From assembly GCA_946481105.1 (NCBI GenBank), contig CAMLMM010000024.1:1-27218 (forward strand): DNA of 27,218 nt. The letters are read 5' to 3'. The notes under the pieces are model-generated. The model searched no databases and was not told the DNA's origin. It saw nothing but the letters and a program-made list of their open reading frames with translations. The stretch is from an uncultured Alphaproteobacteria bacterium (lineage in GTDB: Bacteria > Pseudomonadota > Alphaproteobacteria > Micavibrionales > Micavibrionaceae). Numbering within the stretch: position 1 is the stretch's first letter; the number at the start of each line of letters is the position of its first letter. The translations under genes were made by a program, and so were the position numbers. Below, in pieces: positions 1-8,250 of this stretch.

Positions 1-200
1 TCGTCCGGGGGCAGTGTGGTGGCAAAATCAATATCGCCGACCGGCAATTCCATCAGCGCATTCCGCACACAGCCGCCGACAAAGCGCAGATTTTTTTCCC
101 CCAGCACGGTAAACAGGCGGTTGACTTCTTTGGAGGTCATCGCGGCAGGAAGTGGTGTAATAGCGGCTGTTGTCATTGGCCGAATATTATCATGTTTCAT
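1..200 (-). CDS. cca: CCA tRNA nucleotidyltransferase / poly(A) polymerase family, N-terminal part
   Basis: This is the 5' end of a gene running off the left edge, so only about 66 codons are visible. The translation contains RFVGGCVRNALM and GDIDFATTLPPDE. These are the class II nucleotidyltransferase G-G-x-V-R-D/N motif and the metal-binding D-x-D motif at the start of the head domain. The family adds or repairs the 3' CCA of tRNAs in the cytoplasm, or adds poly(A) to RNA; the two activities cannot be separated from this fragment. The start is uncertain: an ATG at 200 (peptide MKHDNIRP) and an in-frame ATG at 176 are both possible, and neither has a clear Shine-Dalgarno sequence. The gene is divergent from the TIR-like operon. 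Confidence 0.85.
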   Translation of the reverse strand, partial: MKHDNIRPMTTAAITPLPAAMTSKEVNRLFTVLGEKNLRFVGGCVRNALMELPVGDIDFATTLPPD

Positions 201-329
201 CTAAAGTGTCATAAGAAGGTTAATTTGATTATGTTTAAGAAATAAATGATTAATTAAATATTGAGTTTCAGAAATTTTGTATTAGTTTAGCAAAAGTTCC
301 ATATATTTAAAAAATTCACAGGAGATGTT

Positions 330-818
330 ATGTCTACACCAAAAGTTTTTTATAGTTTTCATTTTGATAATGATGTCATGAGAGTGCAAATGATCCGTAA
401 TATGGGAGTTATAGAAGGCAACTCTCCAGTTTCGCCAAATGAATGGGAAGAAGTTAAGAAGAAAGGTGAAGCTGCTATCACGAGTTGGATTGATGAGAAT
501 ATGAAGTATAAAGATTGCGTGGTTGTGCTTATTGGAAAAGATACTTCTAAACGTCCTTGGGTTAAATATGAAATTGCAAAAGCTTGGGACGAAGGAAGGA
601 AGATCATGGGGATATATATTCACAATTTAAACTGTCCAAGAAATGGTAAATGTGGACCAGGAGAGAATCCTTTCAGTAAAATATCTCTGAAGAACGGAAA
701 AAAAATGTCTGAATACGTTACATGCTATAACCCTGATGAAAGGGATGCATATAATGATATAGCTAAAAATATACAGTTATGGATTAATTCTGCGGTAACA
801 AGAAAAGTTGCTATTTAA
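330..818 (+). CDS. TIR-like (ThsB / DUF1863 type) domain protein, putative defence sensor
   Basis: This 162-residue protein is a single TIR-like domain. It opens with a beta strand and acidic loop (KVFYSFHFDNDVMR, residues 5-18), typical of the MTH538/DUF1863 TIR-like family that includes ThsB of Thoeris. The central strand DCVVVLIGKDTSKRPWVKYEI (62-82) carries W77 and E81, where TIR NADases keep the catalytic glutamate; strand IMGIYIHNL (92-100) follows. Known members sense phage and make an NAD-derived signal that activates a partner. The start has a good ribosome site (GGAG, 7 nt before ATG). The stop is 2 nt before the membrane-protein start, so the two are almost certainly co-translated. 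The pair is clearly AT-rich compared with cca and acnA, suggesting horizontal gain. No ThsA-like gene is present, so a classical type I Thoeris is not supported. Confidence 0.8.
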   Translation: MSTPKVFYSFHFDNDVMRVQMIRNMGVIEGNSPVSPNEWEEVKKKGEAAITSWIDENMKYKDCVVVLIGKDTSKRPWVKYEIAKAWDEGRKIMGIYIHNLNCPRNGKCGPGENPFSKISLKNGKKMSEYVTCYNPDERDAYNDIAKNIQLWINSAVTRKVAI

Positions 819-820
819 AA

Positions 821-1264
821 ATGACAAATGGTCAGACTCCGTTCAACGTGGATCATCCATCTGTTCAGATACATCTTGAGATAATTCAAGGAGTGATTAG
901 CAGAATGGCTAATAACTCCTTATCTTGTAAGACTTGGTGTATTACCGTTATATCAGCTATTCTTTTGGTTATTGCTGATAAAGATAAACCAGAAGTGGTT
1001 TGGATCGCGGTTGTTATGGCGGCGCTTTTTGGGATGATAGATGCTTATTACCTATCTTTGGAAGTTGGTTTTAGGAAAGCTTACAATGATTTTGTAAAAA
1101 AAATTCATAATAGTTCACTGATGTCCGATGATCTATATCTGATACATCCTAAAAGCCATAGTTTCATAAAGTGCCTATTTTCTGCATCGGTTTTAGGCGT
1201 TTATCCTCCCATGATGTTATTGCTGGCAATATTTTATTATATAATGAAAATCCCCTCCGGGTGA
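821..1264 (+). CDS. Small multi-pass membrane protein, putative effector partner of the TIR-like protein
   Basis: This 147-residue protein has an N-terminal soluble part (1-35) with a helix containing ISRMANNSLSCKTW. Two close hydrophobic segments follow (about 38-53 and 58-78), then a polar helix with DAYYLSLEVGFRKAYNDF (74-91), and a third hydrophobic segment near the C-terminus (about 116-142). The layout of an R-M-A-x-N-S helix, a TM hairpin, D-x-Y-Y-L-x-x-E and F-R-x-x-Y resembles small SLATT-like membrane effectors seen beside nucleotide-signal defence genes. That resemblance is from memory and is an inference. Translation is coupled to the TIR-like gene (2-nt gap, no separate strong ribosome site). 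A reasonable role is membrane disruption after TIR activation. The last codons lie inside the terminator hairpin. Confidence 0.7.
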   Translation: MTNGQTPFNVDHPSVQIHLEIIQGVISRMANNSLSCKTWCITVISAILLVIADKDKPEVVWIAVVMAALFGMIDAYYLSLEVGFRKAYNDFVKKIHNSSLMSDDLYLIHPKSHSFIKCLFSASVLGVYPPMMLLLAIFYYIMKIPSG

Positions 1265-1277
1265 GGGCGGGGATTTT
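1247..1277. terminator. Bidirectional terminator between the TIR-like operon and the lysine-rich peptide gene
   Basis: Perfect inverted repeat AAAATCCCC (1247-1255) and GGGGATTTT (1269-1277), with a 13-nt loop. The A/T ends give a U run on either strand. The stop codon of the membrane-protein gene (1262-1264) is in the loop. Confidence 0.7.
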
Positions 1278-1296
1278 GTTATTTGTAAGGCAGGGA

Positions 1297-1398
1297 TTAC
1301 TTCGCGGCTTTTTTCGCGGCTTTTTCCTGTTTTTTCTCTTTCGCTGTTTTCAGCGGCTTTTTCTTGGTGTCTTTTTTTGCGTCTTGTGACTTTGCCAT
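1297..1398 (-). CDS. Lysine-rich 33-residue protein
   Basis: This small gene starts with ATG at 1398 behind a textbook ribosome site (AAGGAG, then ATATAAA, then ATG) and ends with TAA at 1297-1299. The 33 residues begin MAKSQDAKKDTKKKP and end EKAAKKAAK. About 15 residues are lysine and there is no hydrophobic segment, so the peptide is very basic and likely unstructured. It could bind nucleic acid in the manner of histone-H1-like tails, but no function can be assigned. It converges on the TIR-like operon and shares its terminator, and it lies downstream of the acnA terminator. The strong ribosome site and intact frame make it more convincing than a chance ORF. Confidence 0.55.
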   Translation of the reverse strand: MAKSQDAKKDTKKKPLKTAKEKKQEKAAKKAAK

Positions 1399-1464
1399 TT
1401 TATATCTCCTTGTTGAGGTAATTATCCGTCAAGAATACACCATTTCCCGGAATTTTTCATGCAC

Positions 1465-1506
1465 AAAAAACATCCCCGCCCAAGTGATAATCCGGGGGCG
1501 GGGATG
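1465..1506 (-). terminator. Rho-independent terminator of acnA
   Basis: Perfect 11-bp arms, CATCCCCGCCC (1471-1481) and GGGCGGGGATG (1496-1506). On the minus strand the hairpin is followed by six T (A run 1465-1470). It lies 44 nt past the acnA stop codon. Confidence 0.85.
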
Positions 1507-1549
1507 CTGTCATGTCCAACACTAATTGGAAACTTGTTTACGCCAATTT

Positions 1550-4228
1550 TTATGCTCTTTTGGCGAGGCCGCGCAGAACATAATTCAGAACACCACCGTT
1601 CAGGTAATATTCGACTTCGTCCAGCGTATCGATGCGGCACATCAGTTTGTGCTGTTCGGTTTTGCCGTCCTTACGGGTGATGGTCATCGTCACGTCCATG
1701 CGTGGGGTGATGCCGCCCTCAAATCCGGTAATATCTATTTTCTCGTCACCAGTCAGGTTCAAGTCCTTGCGGGTCTGGCCGTTTTTAAAGACCAGTGGCA
1801 GAACGCCCATACCAACCAGGTTCGAGCGGTGAATACGCTCAAAGCTTTCGGTGATAACGGCCTTCACGCCCAGCAGAATTGTACCTTTGGCCGCCCAGTC
1901 ACGGGAGGATCCGGTACCGTATTCCTTGCCACCGAAAATGACGAGCGGCGTGCCGGTTTGTTTGTATTTCATCGCGGCATCGTAAATGGCCATTTCCTCG
2001 CCGGTTGGAACGTAACGGGCAAAGCCGCCTTCCTTCCCGCCAAGGATTTCATTCTTGATGCGGATATTCGCAAACGTCCCGCGCATCATCACTTCGTGGT
2101 TCCCGCGACGGGCCCCGTACGAATTGAAGTCGGCAACCGGAACATTATGTTCGGTCAGGTAACGGCCAGCCGGAGAGTCTTTCTTAATGTTCCCGGCAGG
2201 GGATATATGGTCGGTGGTGATTGAGTCGCCAAATACGGCCAGCACGTTCGCGCCTTTAATGTCGGAAATCGAACCCGGTTGTTGCTGCATGCCCACGAAG
2301 TAAGGTGGGTTAGCGACATAGGTCGATTTACCATCCCAGGAATAGACTTCACCTGAGCCATCGGCTTTAATCGCCTGCCATTGTTCCGGACCTTTGAACA
2401 CGTCGGCATAGCGCGACTTGAACATGTCGGAGGTCAGGCATTGCTCAACCGTCTGGCGCACTTCGGCGTTGGTCGGCCAGATGTCTTTCAGGTAAACAGG
2501 CTTGCCATCCTTGCCGGTACCGAGCGGATCGGTCAGCAGGTTGATATGCATGTTACCAGCCAGCGCATAGGCCACGCACAGCGGCGGCGAGGCGAGATAG
2601 TTGGCTTTTACATGCGGGTTCACACGGCCTTCAAAGTTACGGTTACCGGACAGAACGGCAGCCACGGTCAAATCGTTGGCTTCGACAGCCTTAGCGATAT
2701 GACCCGGCAGCGGACCGGAGTTACCGATACAGGTGGTACAGCCATAACCGACGAGGTTAAAGCCGAGTTTATCCAGATCAGCCTGCAGACCAGCCTTGGT
2801 CAGGTAGTCAGTGACGACCTGCGAGCCTGGGGCAAGGGATGTTTTCACCCAAGGTTTGGTCATCAAGCCTTTTTCCAGCGCTTTGCGGGCCACGAGGCCG
2901 GCGGCAACGAGTACATCAGGGTTCGAGGTATTGGTACAGGAGGTGATAGCGGCGATGACGACAGCGCCATCTTCGATATCATAACCTTTGCCTTCGACCG
3001 TTGATTTACGGATTTCCGGCACGACAGATTTAATTGATTCAACAGCCTTGGACAGCGGGACGCGGTCCTGCGGGCGTTTCGGCCCGGCGAGTGATGGTTC
3101 AACAGCTGAGAGGTCGAGTTCGAGCGAGTCGGTGAAGACCGGGTCCGGCGTTGACGCATCGCGCCACATGCCTTGTTCCTTGGCATAGGCTTCGACCAGT
3201 TTCACGCGGTGCGGGTCACGGCCCGTGAAGTTCAGGTAACGGATGGTTTCCGCATCAATCGGGAAGAAGCCGCATGTCGCGCCATATTCCGGCGCCATGT
3301 TGGCAATCGTCGCGCGGTCGGCAAGGGACAGAGCATCAAGGCCTGGGCCATAAAATTCAACAAATTTGTTTACGACCCCTTTAGCGCGCAGCATTTGCGT
3401 AACCATCAGCACGAGGTCAGTCGCGGTGGTTCCTTCTTTCATTTTACCGGTCAGCTTGAAACCGATAACTTCCGGGATCAGCATCGATACTGGCTGGCCG
3501 AGCATGGCGGCTTCAGCTTCGATCCCGCCAACGCCCCAACCCAGAACACCCAGGCCATTGACCATGGTGGTATGCGAGTCGGTGCCGACGAGCGTATCTG
3601 GATAGGCAAGCATGGTGCCCTTGCTGTCCTCGTCTTCTTCAACCCAGACTGTCTGGGCCAGATATTCAACGTTCACCTGGTGGCAGATACCGGTACCCGG
3701 TGGAACAACACGGAAATTTTTGAACGCGGACTGGCCCCAGCGCAGGAACTGGTAACGTTCGATATTCTGTTTGAATTCTTCATCCACGTTCGCTTTGAAG
3801 GAACCGGATGAACCATATTCATTGACCATCACCGAGTGGTCGATCACGAGGTCAACGGCGGTAAGGGGGTTAATCTTTTGACGTGGGCCGCCGAGGGCAC
3901 CCATCGCTTCGCGCATCGCCGCCAAATCCACAACGGCAGGAACGCCGGTGAAATCCTGCATCAGAACCCGGGCCGGGCGGTAGGCAATTTCCTGTTCGGA
4001 TTTTTTATCCTTGAGCCATGTTTTCAGGGCTTCGATATCTTCGACCTGGACGGAACGGCCATCTTCAAAGCGGAGGAGGTTTTCAAACAGCACTTTCATT
4101 GAGAAAGGCAGGAGTGACAAATCACCAATTTTAGCCTGCGCCTCCTTCAGCGAGAAATAATCATATTTCTTCCCGTCAATAGTCAGGGTTTTACGGGTTT
4201 GGAGGGTATCGTGACCAGCGCGTGTCAT
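1550..4228 (-). CDS. acnA: Aconitate hydratase A
   Basis: This 892-residue protein has the usual length for the AcnA/IRP1 type. Aconitase isomerises citrate to isocitrate through cis-aconitate in the cytoplasmic TCA cycle, using a 4Fe-4S cluster. The three cluster ligands are visible: C431 in SCTNTSNPD, and C497 and C500 in [12 protein letters not shown]. Other family motifs are [19 protein letters not shown] (217-235) and, in the C-terminal swivel domain, [15 protein letters not shown] and [13 protein letters not shown]. The ATG at 4228 has an AAGGA ribosome site about 8 nt upstream. The 5' leader holds a small hairpin (CCCTA 4278-4282 with TAGGG 4289-4293). The gene stands alone, with its own terminator, divergent from the TPR gene. 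Confidence 0.97.
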   Translation of the reverse strand: MTRAGHDTLQTRKTLTIDGKKYDYFSLKEAQAKIGDLSLLPFSMKVLFENLLRFEDGRSVQVEDIEALKTWLKDKKSEQEIAYRPARVLMQDFTGVPAVVDLAAMREAMGALGGPRQKINPLTAVDLVIDHSVMVNEYGSSGSFKANVDEEFKQNIERYQFLRWGQSAFKNFRVVPPGTGICHQVNVEYLAQTVWVEEDEDSKGTMLAYPDTLVGTDSHTTMVNGLGVLGWGVGGIEAEAAMLGQPVSMLIPEVIGFKLTGKMKEGTTATDLVLMVTQMLRAKGVVNKFVEFYGPGLDALSLADRATIANMAPEYGATCGFFPIDAETIRYLNFTGRDPHRVKLVEAYAKEQGMWRDASTPDPVFTDSLELDLSAVEPSLAGPKRPQDRVPLSKAVESIKSVVPEIRKSTVEGKGYDIEDGAVVIAAITSCTNTSNPDVLVAAGLVARKALEKGLMTKPWVKTSLAPGSQVVTDYLTKAGLQADLDKLGFNLVGYGCTTCIGNSGPLPGHIAKAVEANDLTVAAVLSGNRNFEGRVNPHVKANYLASPPLCVAYALAGNMHINLLTDPLGTGKDGKPVYLKDIWPTNAEVRQTVEQCLTSDMFKSRYADVFKGPEQWQAIKADGSGEVYSWDGKSTYVANPPYFVGMQQQPGSISDIKGANVLAVFGDSITTDHISPAGNIKKDSPAGRYLTEHNVPVADFNSYGARRGNHEVMMRGTFANIRIKNEILGGKEGGFARYVPTGEEMAIYDAAMKYKQTGTPLVIFGGKEYGTGSSRDWAAKGTILLGVKAVITESFERIHRSNLVGMGVLPLVFKNGQTRKDLNLTGDEKIDITGFEGGITPRMDVTMTITRKDGKTEQHKLMCRIDTLDEVEYYLNGGVLNYVLRGLAKRA

Positions 4229-4363
4229 TTTGAAATTCCTTAAGGAAAAGGTGAGGTTAACAAGAATAGAAAAGAAGCCCTACGCAGATAGGGAAGTTTA
4301 TCATCCATCGAAAAAGATAAGAAAGGGTAAATGAAAAGCGGGCTGATTTTAGAAGGTTTTGTA

Positions 4364-4393
4364 TTGACATAACGAAATAAAATACTGTTTAAT
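4364..4393 (+). promoter_or_regulatory. Sigma-70-type promoter of the TPR gene
   Basis: A perfect -35 TTGACA (4364-4369), an 18-bp spacer and a -10 TTTAAT (4388-4393, 5 of 6 matches). Transcription would begin near 4400, about 15 nt before the ATG at 4415. Confidence 0.55.
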
Positions 4394-4414
4394 TCAAACG
4401 GAAATGGATAAAGC

Positions 4415-5116
4415 ATGGAAAATGAGACATATGTGCGGGAATTAGCAGAGCGGGCTTTCCATTTAAAAGAGAAAGCACGCTATTCTGAAGCTATTGATCT
4501 GTATAAGCTTCTTTTGCAATTCGTCCCAAATGAGAAGATTTATCAGATGGAGCTGGGGGATACGTTTCTGCAGCAGGGGACAAATATAGACGCGGCAGTA
4601 AACTGGATTACTTTGGCAATCAGCGGCAATGCCGATATGCAGCATCGCGCCTATGGCCATTCCTTGCTGGCTGAATGCTGTGCCGCCCTGAACAACCCAA
4701 AAGGAATGATGAGTCATATATTTGCGGCAATTGACCTGGATCCTGCTGATACCCCTGACTATCACGCCAAGCTGGGTGATTTATGGAGAAAAATGGGACA
4801 TACGGAAGATGCCATCGACCAGTATCATACGGCGCGCACCCACTATATTGAGAAGGGTCGCCGCTCCATGGTAAACGATGAAGAAATTCCAGCTATTCAC
4901 CAATATGCGGAAGCTCTGGTGCTGACATCTAAGATAAATGAACTGATGGATAATGCCTCATCTGTGATTCCTGTAAGGCTTCTGCGAAATACATTCAATA
5001 ATGCCGTGATGTGGAATTGCCAGAGGCTGGCCACCGCCTGCGCTGAAGTTCTGGGCCGCTGTGTCAGCAGCGACACGGCTGACACCCCCATGAAATGGCA
5101 GTTGAAACCGGATTAA
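4415..5116 (+). CDS. TPR-repeat protein of unknown role
   Basis: This 233-residue cytoplasmic protein has no signal peptide or TM segment. It consists of helix pairs with tetratricopeptide spacing. The clearest start near residues 7-40 (AFHLKEKARYSEAIDLYKLL, then VPNEKIYQMELGD) and 126-155 (KLGDLWRKMGHTEDAIDQYH), with weaker copies between, including LAECCAALNNP and AAIDLDPAD. TPRs mediate protein contacts. The C-terminal third (about 160-233) is not clearly TPR and contains four cysteines. The gene has its own promoter and no co-directional neighbour, so its partner is unknown. Confidence 0.75.
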   Translation: MENETYVRELAERAFHLKEKARYSEAIDLYKLLLQFVPNEKIYQMELGDTFLQQGTNIDAAVNWITLAISGNADMQHRAYGHSLLAECCAALNNPKGMMSHIFAAIDLDPADTPDYHAKLGDLWRKMGHTEDAIDQYHTARTHYIEKGRRSMVNDEEIPAIHQYAEALVLTSKINELMDNASSVIPVRLLRNTFNNAVMWNCQRLATACAEVLGRCVSSDTADTPMKWQLKPD

Positions 5117-5235
5117 ACCATTGTTTTTTCAGAAAAAAGCGAAAAATACCTAAAATTCGTTAATTAAGGCATGATTAAGGCAGGCATCGCCCAAAGAATC
5201 GCCATATTTATATAGGATATTAGTATTATAAGGAT

Positions 5236-5338
5236 TTCAAAAGTTTCAGCTTAGATACCTTAACAACCAAGACACCAAACCGACCATTTTGAAGCCCGCT
5301 GCTTGTTCCTCCTCGCAGCGGGTTTTAGTTTTTTATTA
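5236..5338 (+). ncRNA. Candidate small RNA ending in a terminator with an anti-Shine-Dalgarno loop
   Basis: If the TATTAT at 5224-5229 is a -10, a transcript of about 100 nt would run to the terminator at 5295-5337. It has no open frame of note. The terminator loop exposes CCTCCT (5308-5313), complementary to a Shine-Dalgarno core. Several alphaproteobacterial trans-acting small RNAs present such CCUCCU motifs in loops. No good -35 is visible, so this could equally be the 3' tail of the TPR mRNA. Confidence 0.3.
5295..5337 (+). terminator. Rho-independent terminator downstream of the TPR gene
   Basis: Perfect 8-bp arms CCCGCTGC (5295-5302) and GCAGCGGG (5315-5322), a 12-nt loop, then TTTTAGTTTTTT. 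The T-rich tail follows only on the plus strand. Confidence 0.85.
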
Positions 5339-5488
5339 CATTCATGGGCTTTTGGCCTGCAAGATATGAATTTCTGCGCTTCCGCTTTTCACGTACATCT
5401 AAGTACGCTCAAAGACGGTTCTCGAAAGTCATGTCTTTCGGCTCAAAATCCTGCGAATGTTTTCAATGATAAATAAAAACTTGAATTA

Positions 5489-6505
5489 CTATTTTTTCAG
5501 GTAATCGCGAACAAGCACTTCGGCAATCTGTACGGCATTGAGGGCCGCGCCTTTGCGCAGGTTGTCCGACACGCACCAGAAATTAATGCCGTTATCCACT
5601 GTCGGGTCATCGCGCAGGCGGGAGACAAACACATCGTCTTCGCCCTGGATTTCCACCGGGGTAATAAATTGCATGTCGCTTTCCAGGTCAATAACCGTTA
5701 CGCCTGTGGTTTTCTGTAGAAGCGCCATGGCGTCCAGCGCCGATAGTTCGCGTTCAAATTCCACATTCACCATTTCAGCATGACCGATAAAAGAAGGCAC
5801 ACGTACGCAGTTGGCGCAGACCTTGATTTTTGGGTCGAGAATTTTCTTTGTCTCGACATCCATCTTCCATTCTTCCTTCGTGCGGCGGTCATCCATAAAC
5901 ACATCAATCTGCGGAATGACATTAAAAGCAATCTGTTTGGAGAATTTTACCGGCTCAGGCGTGGCATTCATAAACACGCCGCGCGTCTGGTTGAAGAGCT
6001 CATCCATGGCATCTTTGCCACCGCCCGAAACAGATTGGTAGGTGGAAACCACCACCCGTTTAATCCGGGCGGCGTCATGCAGGGGTTTCAGCGTGACCAC
6101 CATTTGGATGGTCGAACAATTCGGGTTGGCGATAATATTTTTCTTCTTATAATCAGCAATGGCCTGGGGGTTTACTTCCGGTACCACCAGCGGCACATCC
6201 GGGTCCATACGAAAATGGGATGTATTGTCGATGACAACGGCCCCAGCCGAGGCAGCGCGCGGCGCAAATTCCGCAGATACTTTGGCACCGGCAGAAGAAA
6301 GAACGATATCTGTTCCCTTAAAATCATATTTGGCGAGATCCTGCAAAATGATATCGTCATCGCCATAAGCCACGGTCTGGCCAGCGGAGCGGCTGGAGGC
6401 CAACGGCACTATTTCTTCGACGGGAAAGTCGCGTTCCCTGAGGATAGTCAGCATTTCACGTCCGACATTTCCAGAAGCGCCTACAACTGCGACTTTATAG
6501 CCCAT
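5489..6505 (-). CDS. asd: Aspartate-semialdehyde dehydrogenase
   Basis: This 338-residue protein matches the family length. It reduces beta-aspartyl phosphate with NADPH to aspartate semialdehyde, the branch point to lysine/diaminopimelate, threonine and methionine. Seen directly are the N-terminal Rossmann motif VVGASGNVGREML (7-19), the catalytic cysteine C130 in NPNCSTIQ, Q157 in STYQSVSGGGKDAMDEL, and H242 in PSFIGHAEMVNVEFE. The ATG at 6505 has an AAGGA ribosome site. It is a single-gene unit divergent from the receiver-Hpt gene. No intrinsic terminator is evident just past its stop. Confidence 0.96.
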   Translation of the reverse strand: MGYKVAVVGASGNVGREMLTILRERDFPVEEIVPLASSRSAGQTVAYGDDDIILQDLAKYDFKGTDIVLSSAGAKVSAEFAPRAASAGAVVIDNTSHFRMDPDVPLVVPEVNPQAIADYKKKNIIANPNCSTIQMVVTLKPLHDAARIKRVVVSTYQSVSGGGKDAMDELFNQTRGVFMNATPEPVKFSKQIAFNVIPQIDVFMDDRRTKEEWKMDVETKKILDPKIKVCANCVRVPSFIGHAEMVNVEFERELSALDAMALLQKTTGVTVIDLESDMQFITPVEIQGEDDVFVSRLRDDPTVDNGINFWCVSDNLRKGAALNAVQIAEVLVRDYLKK

Positions 6506-6576
6506 TTTTCTTATCCTTTATTCATTTTTACTGATAAGATAACCCTGCGCGAAACCCCTATGACTGTCAAGAAGAA

Positions 6577-7320
6577 ATGCCCGCCCCATACCCCCCACAC
6601 CCGGTTCACCGTATATTGCTGATTGAGGATACTGAAGCTGTGCGTCATGTTGTCGAGCGTCAGCTTGTCACGCTGGGCTGCGAAGTGGTGGCCGTGGAAA
6701 ATGGATCTGCCGCGCTTGAGGTTTTATCCCATCAGAAATTTTCATTTATTTTCACGGACTTTCATCTGCCGGACAAAGATGGCCTGGATCTTATTGTCGA
6801 TATACGCAAGTTGCAAAATGGACGGGACGTACCCATCACCCTTATTACCGCTGACCCGATGGATATGACTGCGCAATCCGACCGGCTGATAGGGTATTTG
6901 CAAAAACCTATTTCGCGTGCCGATCTGCAATCTGTGCTGGGTATAAAATTCGATCATGAAATCTGCGGGTTGCGGCCAGCGGGAAGGGCCGTTGACCTTG
7001 AGGCGTTACGTGATCAGATGGGCGAACTGGATGACGGCGCCATTGAAATGATTGGCATGTTTTCCGGGATGATGCGCCCTTTACTTAATCAGCTTATTGC
7101 TGCGGTTGAAGATGATGATAAAGCAAGTATCAAAGAGTTTGCGCATTCATTGAAGGGGGCGGCACGGTCGGTCGGCGCATTGCAAATGGGCGATATATGC
7201 GGGCTGTTGCAGCAGGCGGGAGAAGAAAAAATCAAAATGGATTTGATCGAACTTGTTTGTAAATTAAAAACTGAATTTCAGCGTGTAGAAGACGATCTCA
7301 ATCGATTATGCGCCGCCTGA
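6577..7320 (+). CDS. Two-domain signalling protein: receiver plus histidine phosphotransfer (Hpt)
   Basis: This 247-residue protein joins two phosphorelay domains. The receiver (about 10-122) has the acidic pair E17/D18 in LLIEDTE, the phospho-acceptor D61 in FIFTDFHLPDKDG, T91 in ITLITADP and K110 in YLQKPIS, so all active-site residues are present. The Hpt domain (about 140-245) has the phosphorylatable H190 in FAHSLKGAARSVGA. There is no output or kinase domain, so it should pass phosphate between a separate hybrid kinase and a final regulator. This arrangement is common as the detached tail of hybrid kinases. The start at 6577 has AAGAAG close by. An ATG at 6560 is in another frame. The stop abuts the converging gene (7320/7321). 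Confidence 0.88.
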   Translation: MPAPYPPHPVHRILLIEDTEAVRHVVERQLVTLGCEVVAVENGSAALEVLSHQKFSFIFTDFHLPDKDGLDLIVDIRKLQNGRDVPITLITADPMDMTAQSDRLIGYLQKPISRADLQSVLGIKFDHEICGLRPAGRAVDLEALRDQMGELDDGAIEMIGMFSGMMRPLLNQLIAAVEDDDKASIKEFAHSLKGAARSVGALQMGDICGLLQQAGEEKIKMDLIELVCKLKTEFQRVEDDLNRLCAA

Positions 7321-8232
7321 TTATCGTTTGATGGCACGGATATTCTTCATCACGTTTTGCATACTGGCGAAATAAGCTGTGCGTGTGCTGTTCAGTGCGC
7401 CTTCCCAATCTTCATAAGGTATTGAGGGGCCAACCGTATATCCAGGATCATAAGCAAATCGGGCACTATGATCCCAGGCATGGGCGGCGGCGATCATGTG
7501 GTCGAATTCGGCTGGATGGCGCACGGCCCATCTGAGGATGCGAGGCCCGACAGTTTCTGCCAGCGCCGAAGGATAAGAATGCGGATTGTTCATTGATGGC
7601 GTATCATCAGTATCGCCTGGCAACCTCTGCTCCGCAGATTTACGCTCATTTTGCTTTTTGCGTTCCTTTACCTCTTCGCTGGCATAAGGCGGCCATCGCG
7701 TGGTGTCGAATGACAGGCGCAACTGACCTATCAGGTAGTATAATGTTGCCTGCTCCATCATGTCCTGACCTGCCAGGGCCTGCGCCGCGAGAAATAATCC
7801 TTGCGGGGGCACGGCGCCGCGATCGGCTTCAATCGCTTTAATCAGGTTGGTAGCATCGGCCTTTGATTGTACCAGTAGAACCTGCGACAGGTTGGCCCAT
7901 GGTTTCAGTTTGTCTGGTTTAACCAGTGCTTCAGCCGGGGATATCGGGTGATAGTTCTGTTCCGGCGGCTTTGCGATCAGTCTGGTGTCAGGTGAAGGAT
8001 CAGTGGGATCAGGCTTCTTCGCTGGTGCGGGTGCCACGTTGAGATGCCGCATGCCAGGGGTTGGTTCATTGGTCTCTGGCTGCTGTTTTGAACGTGGCTG
8101 GGAGGGCAGTGGAGCCACCCGCATTTCCTGTCCTTCGAGTGACATATCGATACTGGCGTTGCGGTCAGGGGCGGCCCAGGCCATCGCCATGGGGGTTGTC
8201 ATCATGATTGTGAGACTAAGAATGAGGCGCAT
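7321..8232 (-). CDS. Exported Pro-rich protein of unknown function
   Basis: This 303-residue protein starts with a signal peptide (MRLILSLTIMMTTPMAMAWA, probable cleavage after residue 20). A proline-rich, low-complexity linker follows (about 38-105), then a helical domain (about 110-303) with WANLSQVLLVQSKADATNL, YYLIGQLRLSFDTTRW and ETVGPRILRWAVRHPAEF. It is predicted to be periplasmic. I cannot name a family. It starts 18 nt after the stop of the BamE-like gene, which is transcribed first, so the two probably form an envelope operon. Its stop directly abuts that of the receiver-Hpt gene, with no terminator between. Confidence 0.7.
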   Translation of the reverse strand: MRLILSLTIMMTTPMAMAWAAPDRNASIDMSLEGQEMRVAPLPSQPRSKQQPETNEPTPGMRHLNVAPAPAKKPDPTDPSPDTRLIAKPPEQNYHPISPAEALVKPDKLKPWANLSQVLLVQSKADATNLIKAIEADRGAVPPQGLFLAAQALAGQDMMEQATLYYLIGQLRLSFDTTRWPPYASEEVKERKKQNERKSAEQRLPGDTDDTPSMNNPHSYPSALAETVGPRILRWAVRHPAEFDHMIAAAHAWDHSARFAYDPGYTVGPSIPYEDWEGALNSTRTAYFASMQNVMKNIRAIKR

Positions 8233-8250
8233 GAAGATACCTTGGGCCAG

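Larger units (their letters stand above)
5117..5488. other. 372-bp intergenic region between the TPR gene and asd
   Basis: No convincing gene lies here. It holds a pair of ATTAAGGCA direct repeats (5163-5171 and 5174-5182, 11 bp apart), a TATTAT hexamer (5224-5229) that could be a -10, a strong plus-strand terminator (5295-5337), and a structured stretch near 5390-5455. That stretch has the inverted repeats CGTAC/GTACG (5392-5396 and 5403-5407) and AAAGAC/GTCTTT and looks like a dispersed intergenic repeat. The TPR transcript either has a 180-nt tail or a separate small RNA ends at the terminator. Confidence 0.5.

Noticed and set aside
330..1264. Classical Thoeris type I or II system
   Set aside because: There is no SIR2-SLOG or Macro-domain ThsA. 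Only the TIR-like half matches, so the pair is described without that name.
1526..3811. Several plus-strand frames of 200-230 codons opposite acnA
   Set aside because: They mirror the codon pattern of acnA, overlap each other, and show no motif. acnA explains this DNA fully.
5172..5216. A 14-codon frame starting MIKAGIAQ in the TPR-asd spacer
   Set aside because: Too short, weak ribosome site, and no supporting context.
5780..6622. A 280-codon plus-strand frame opposite asd
   Set aside because: It is antisense to asd, whose catalytic motifs are all intact, and has no ribosome site or recognisable domain.
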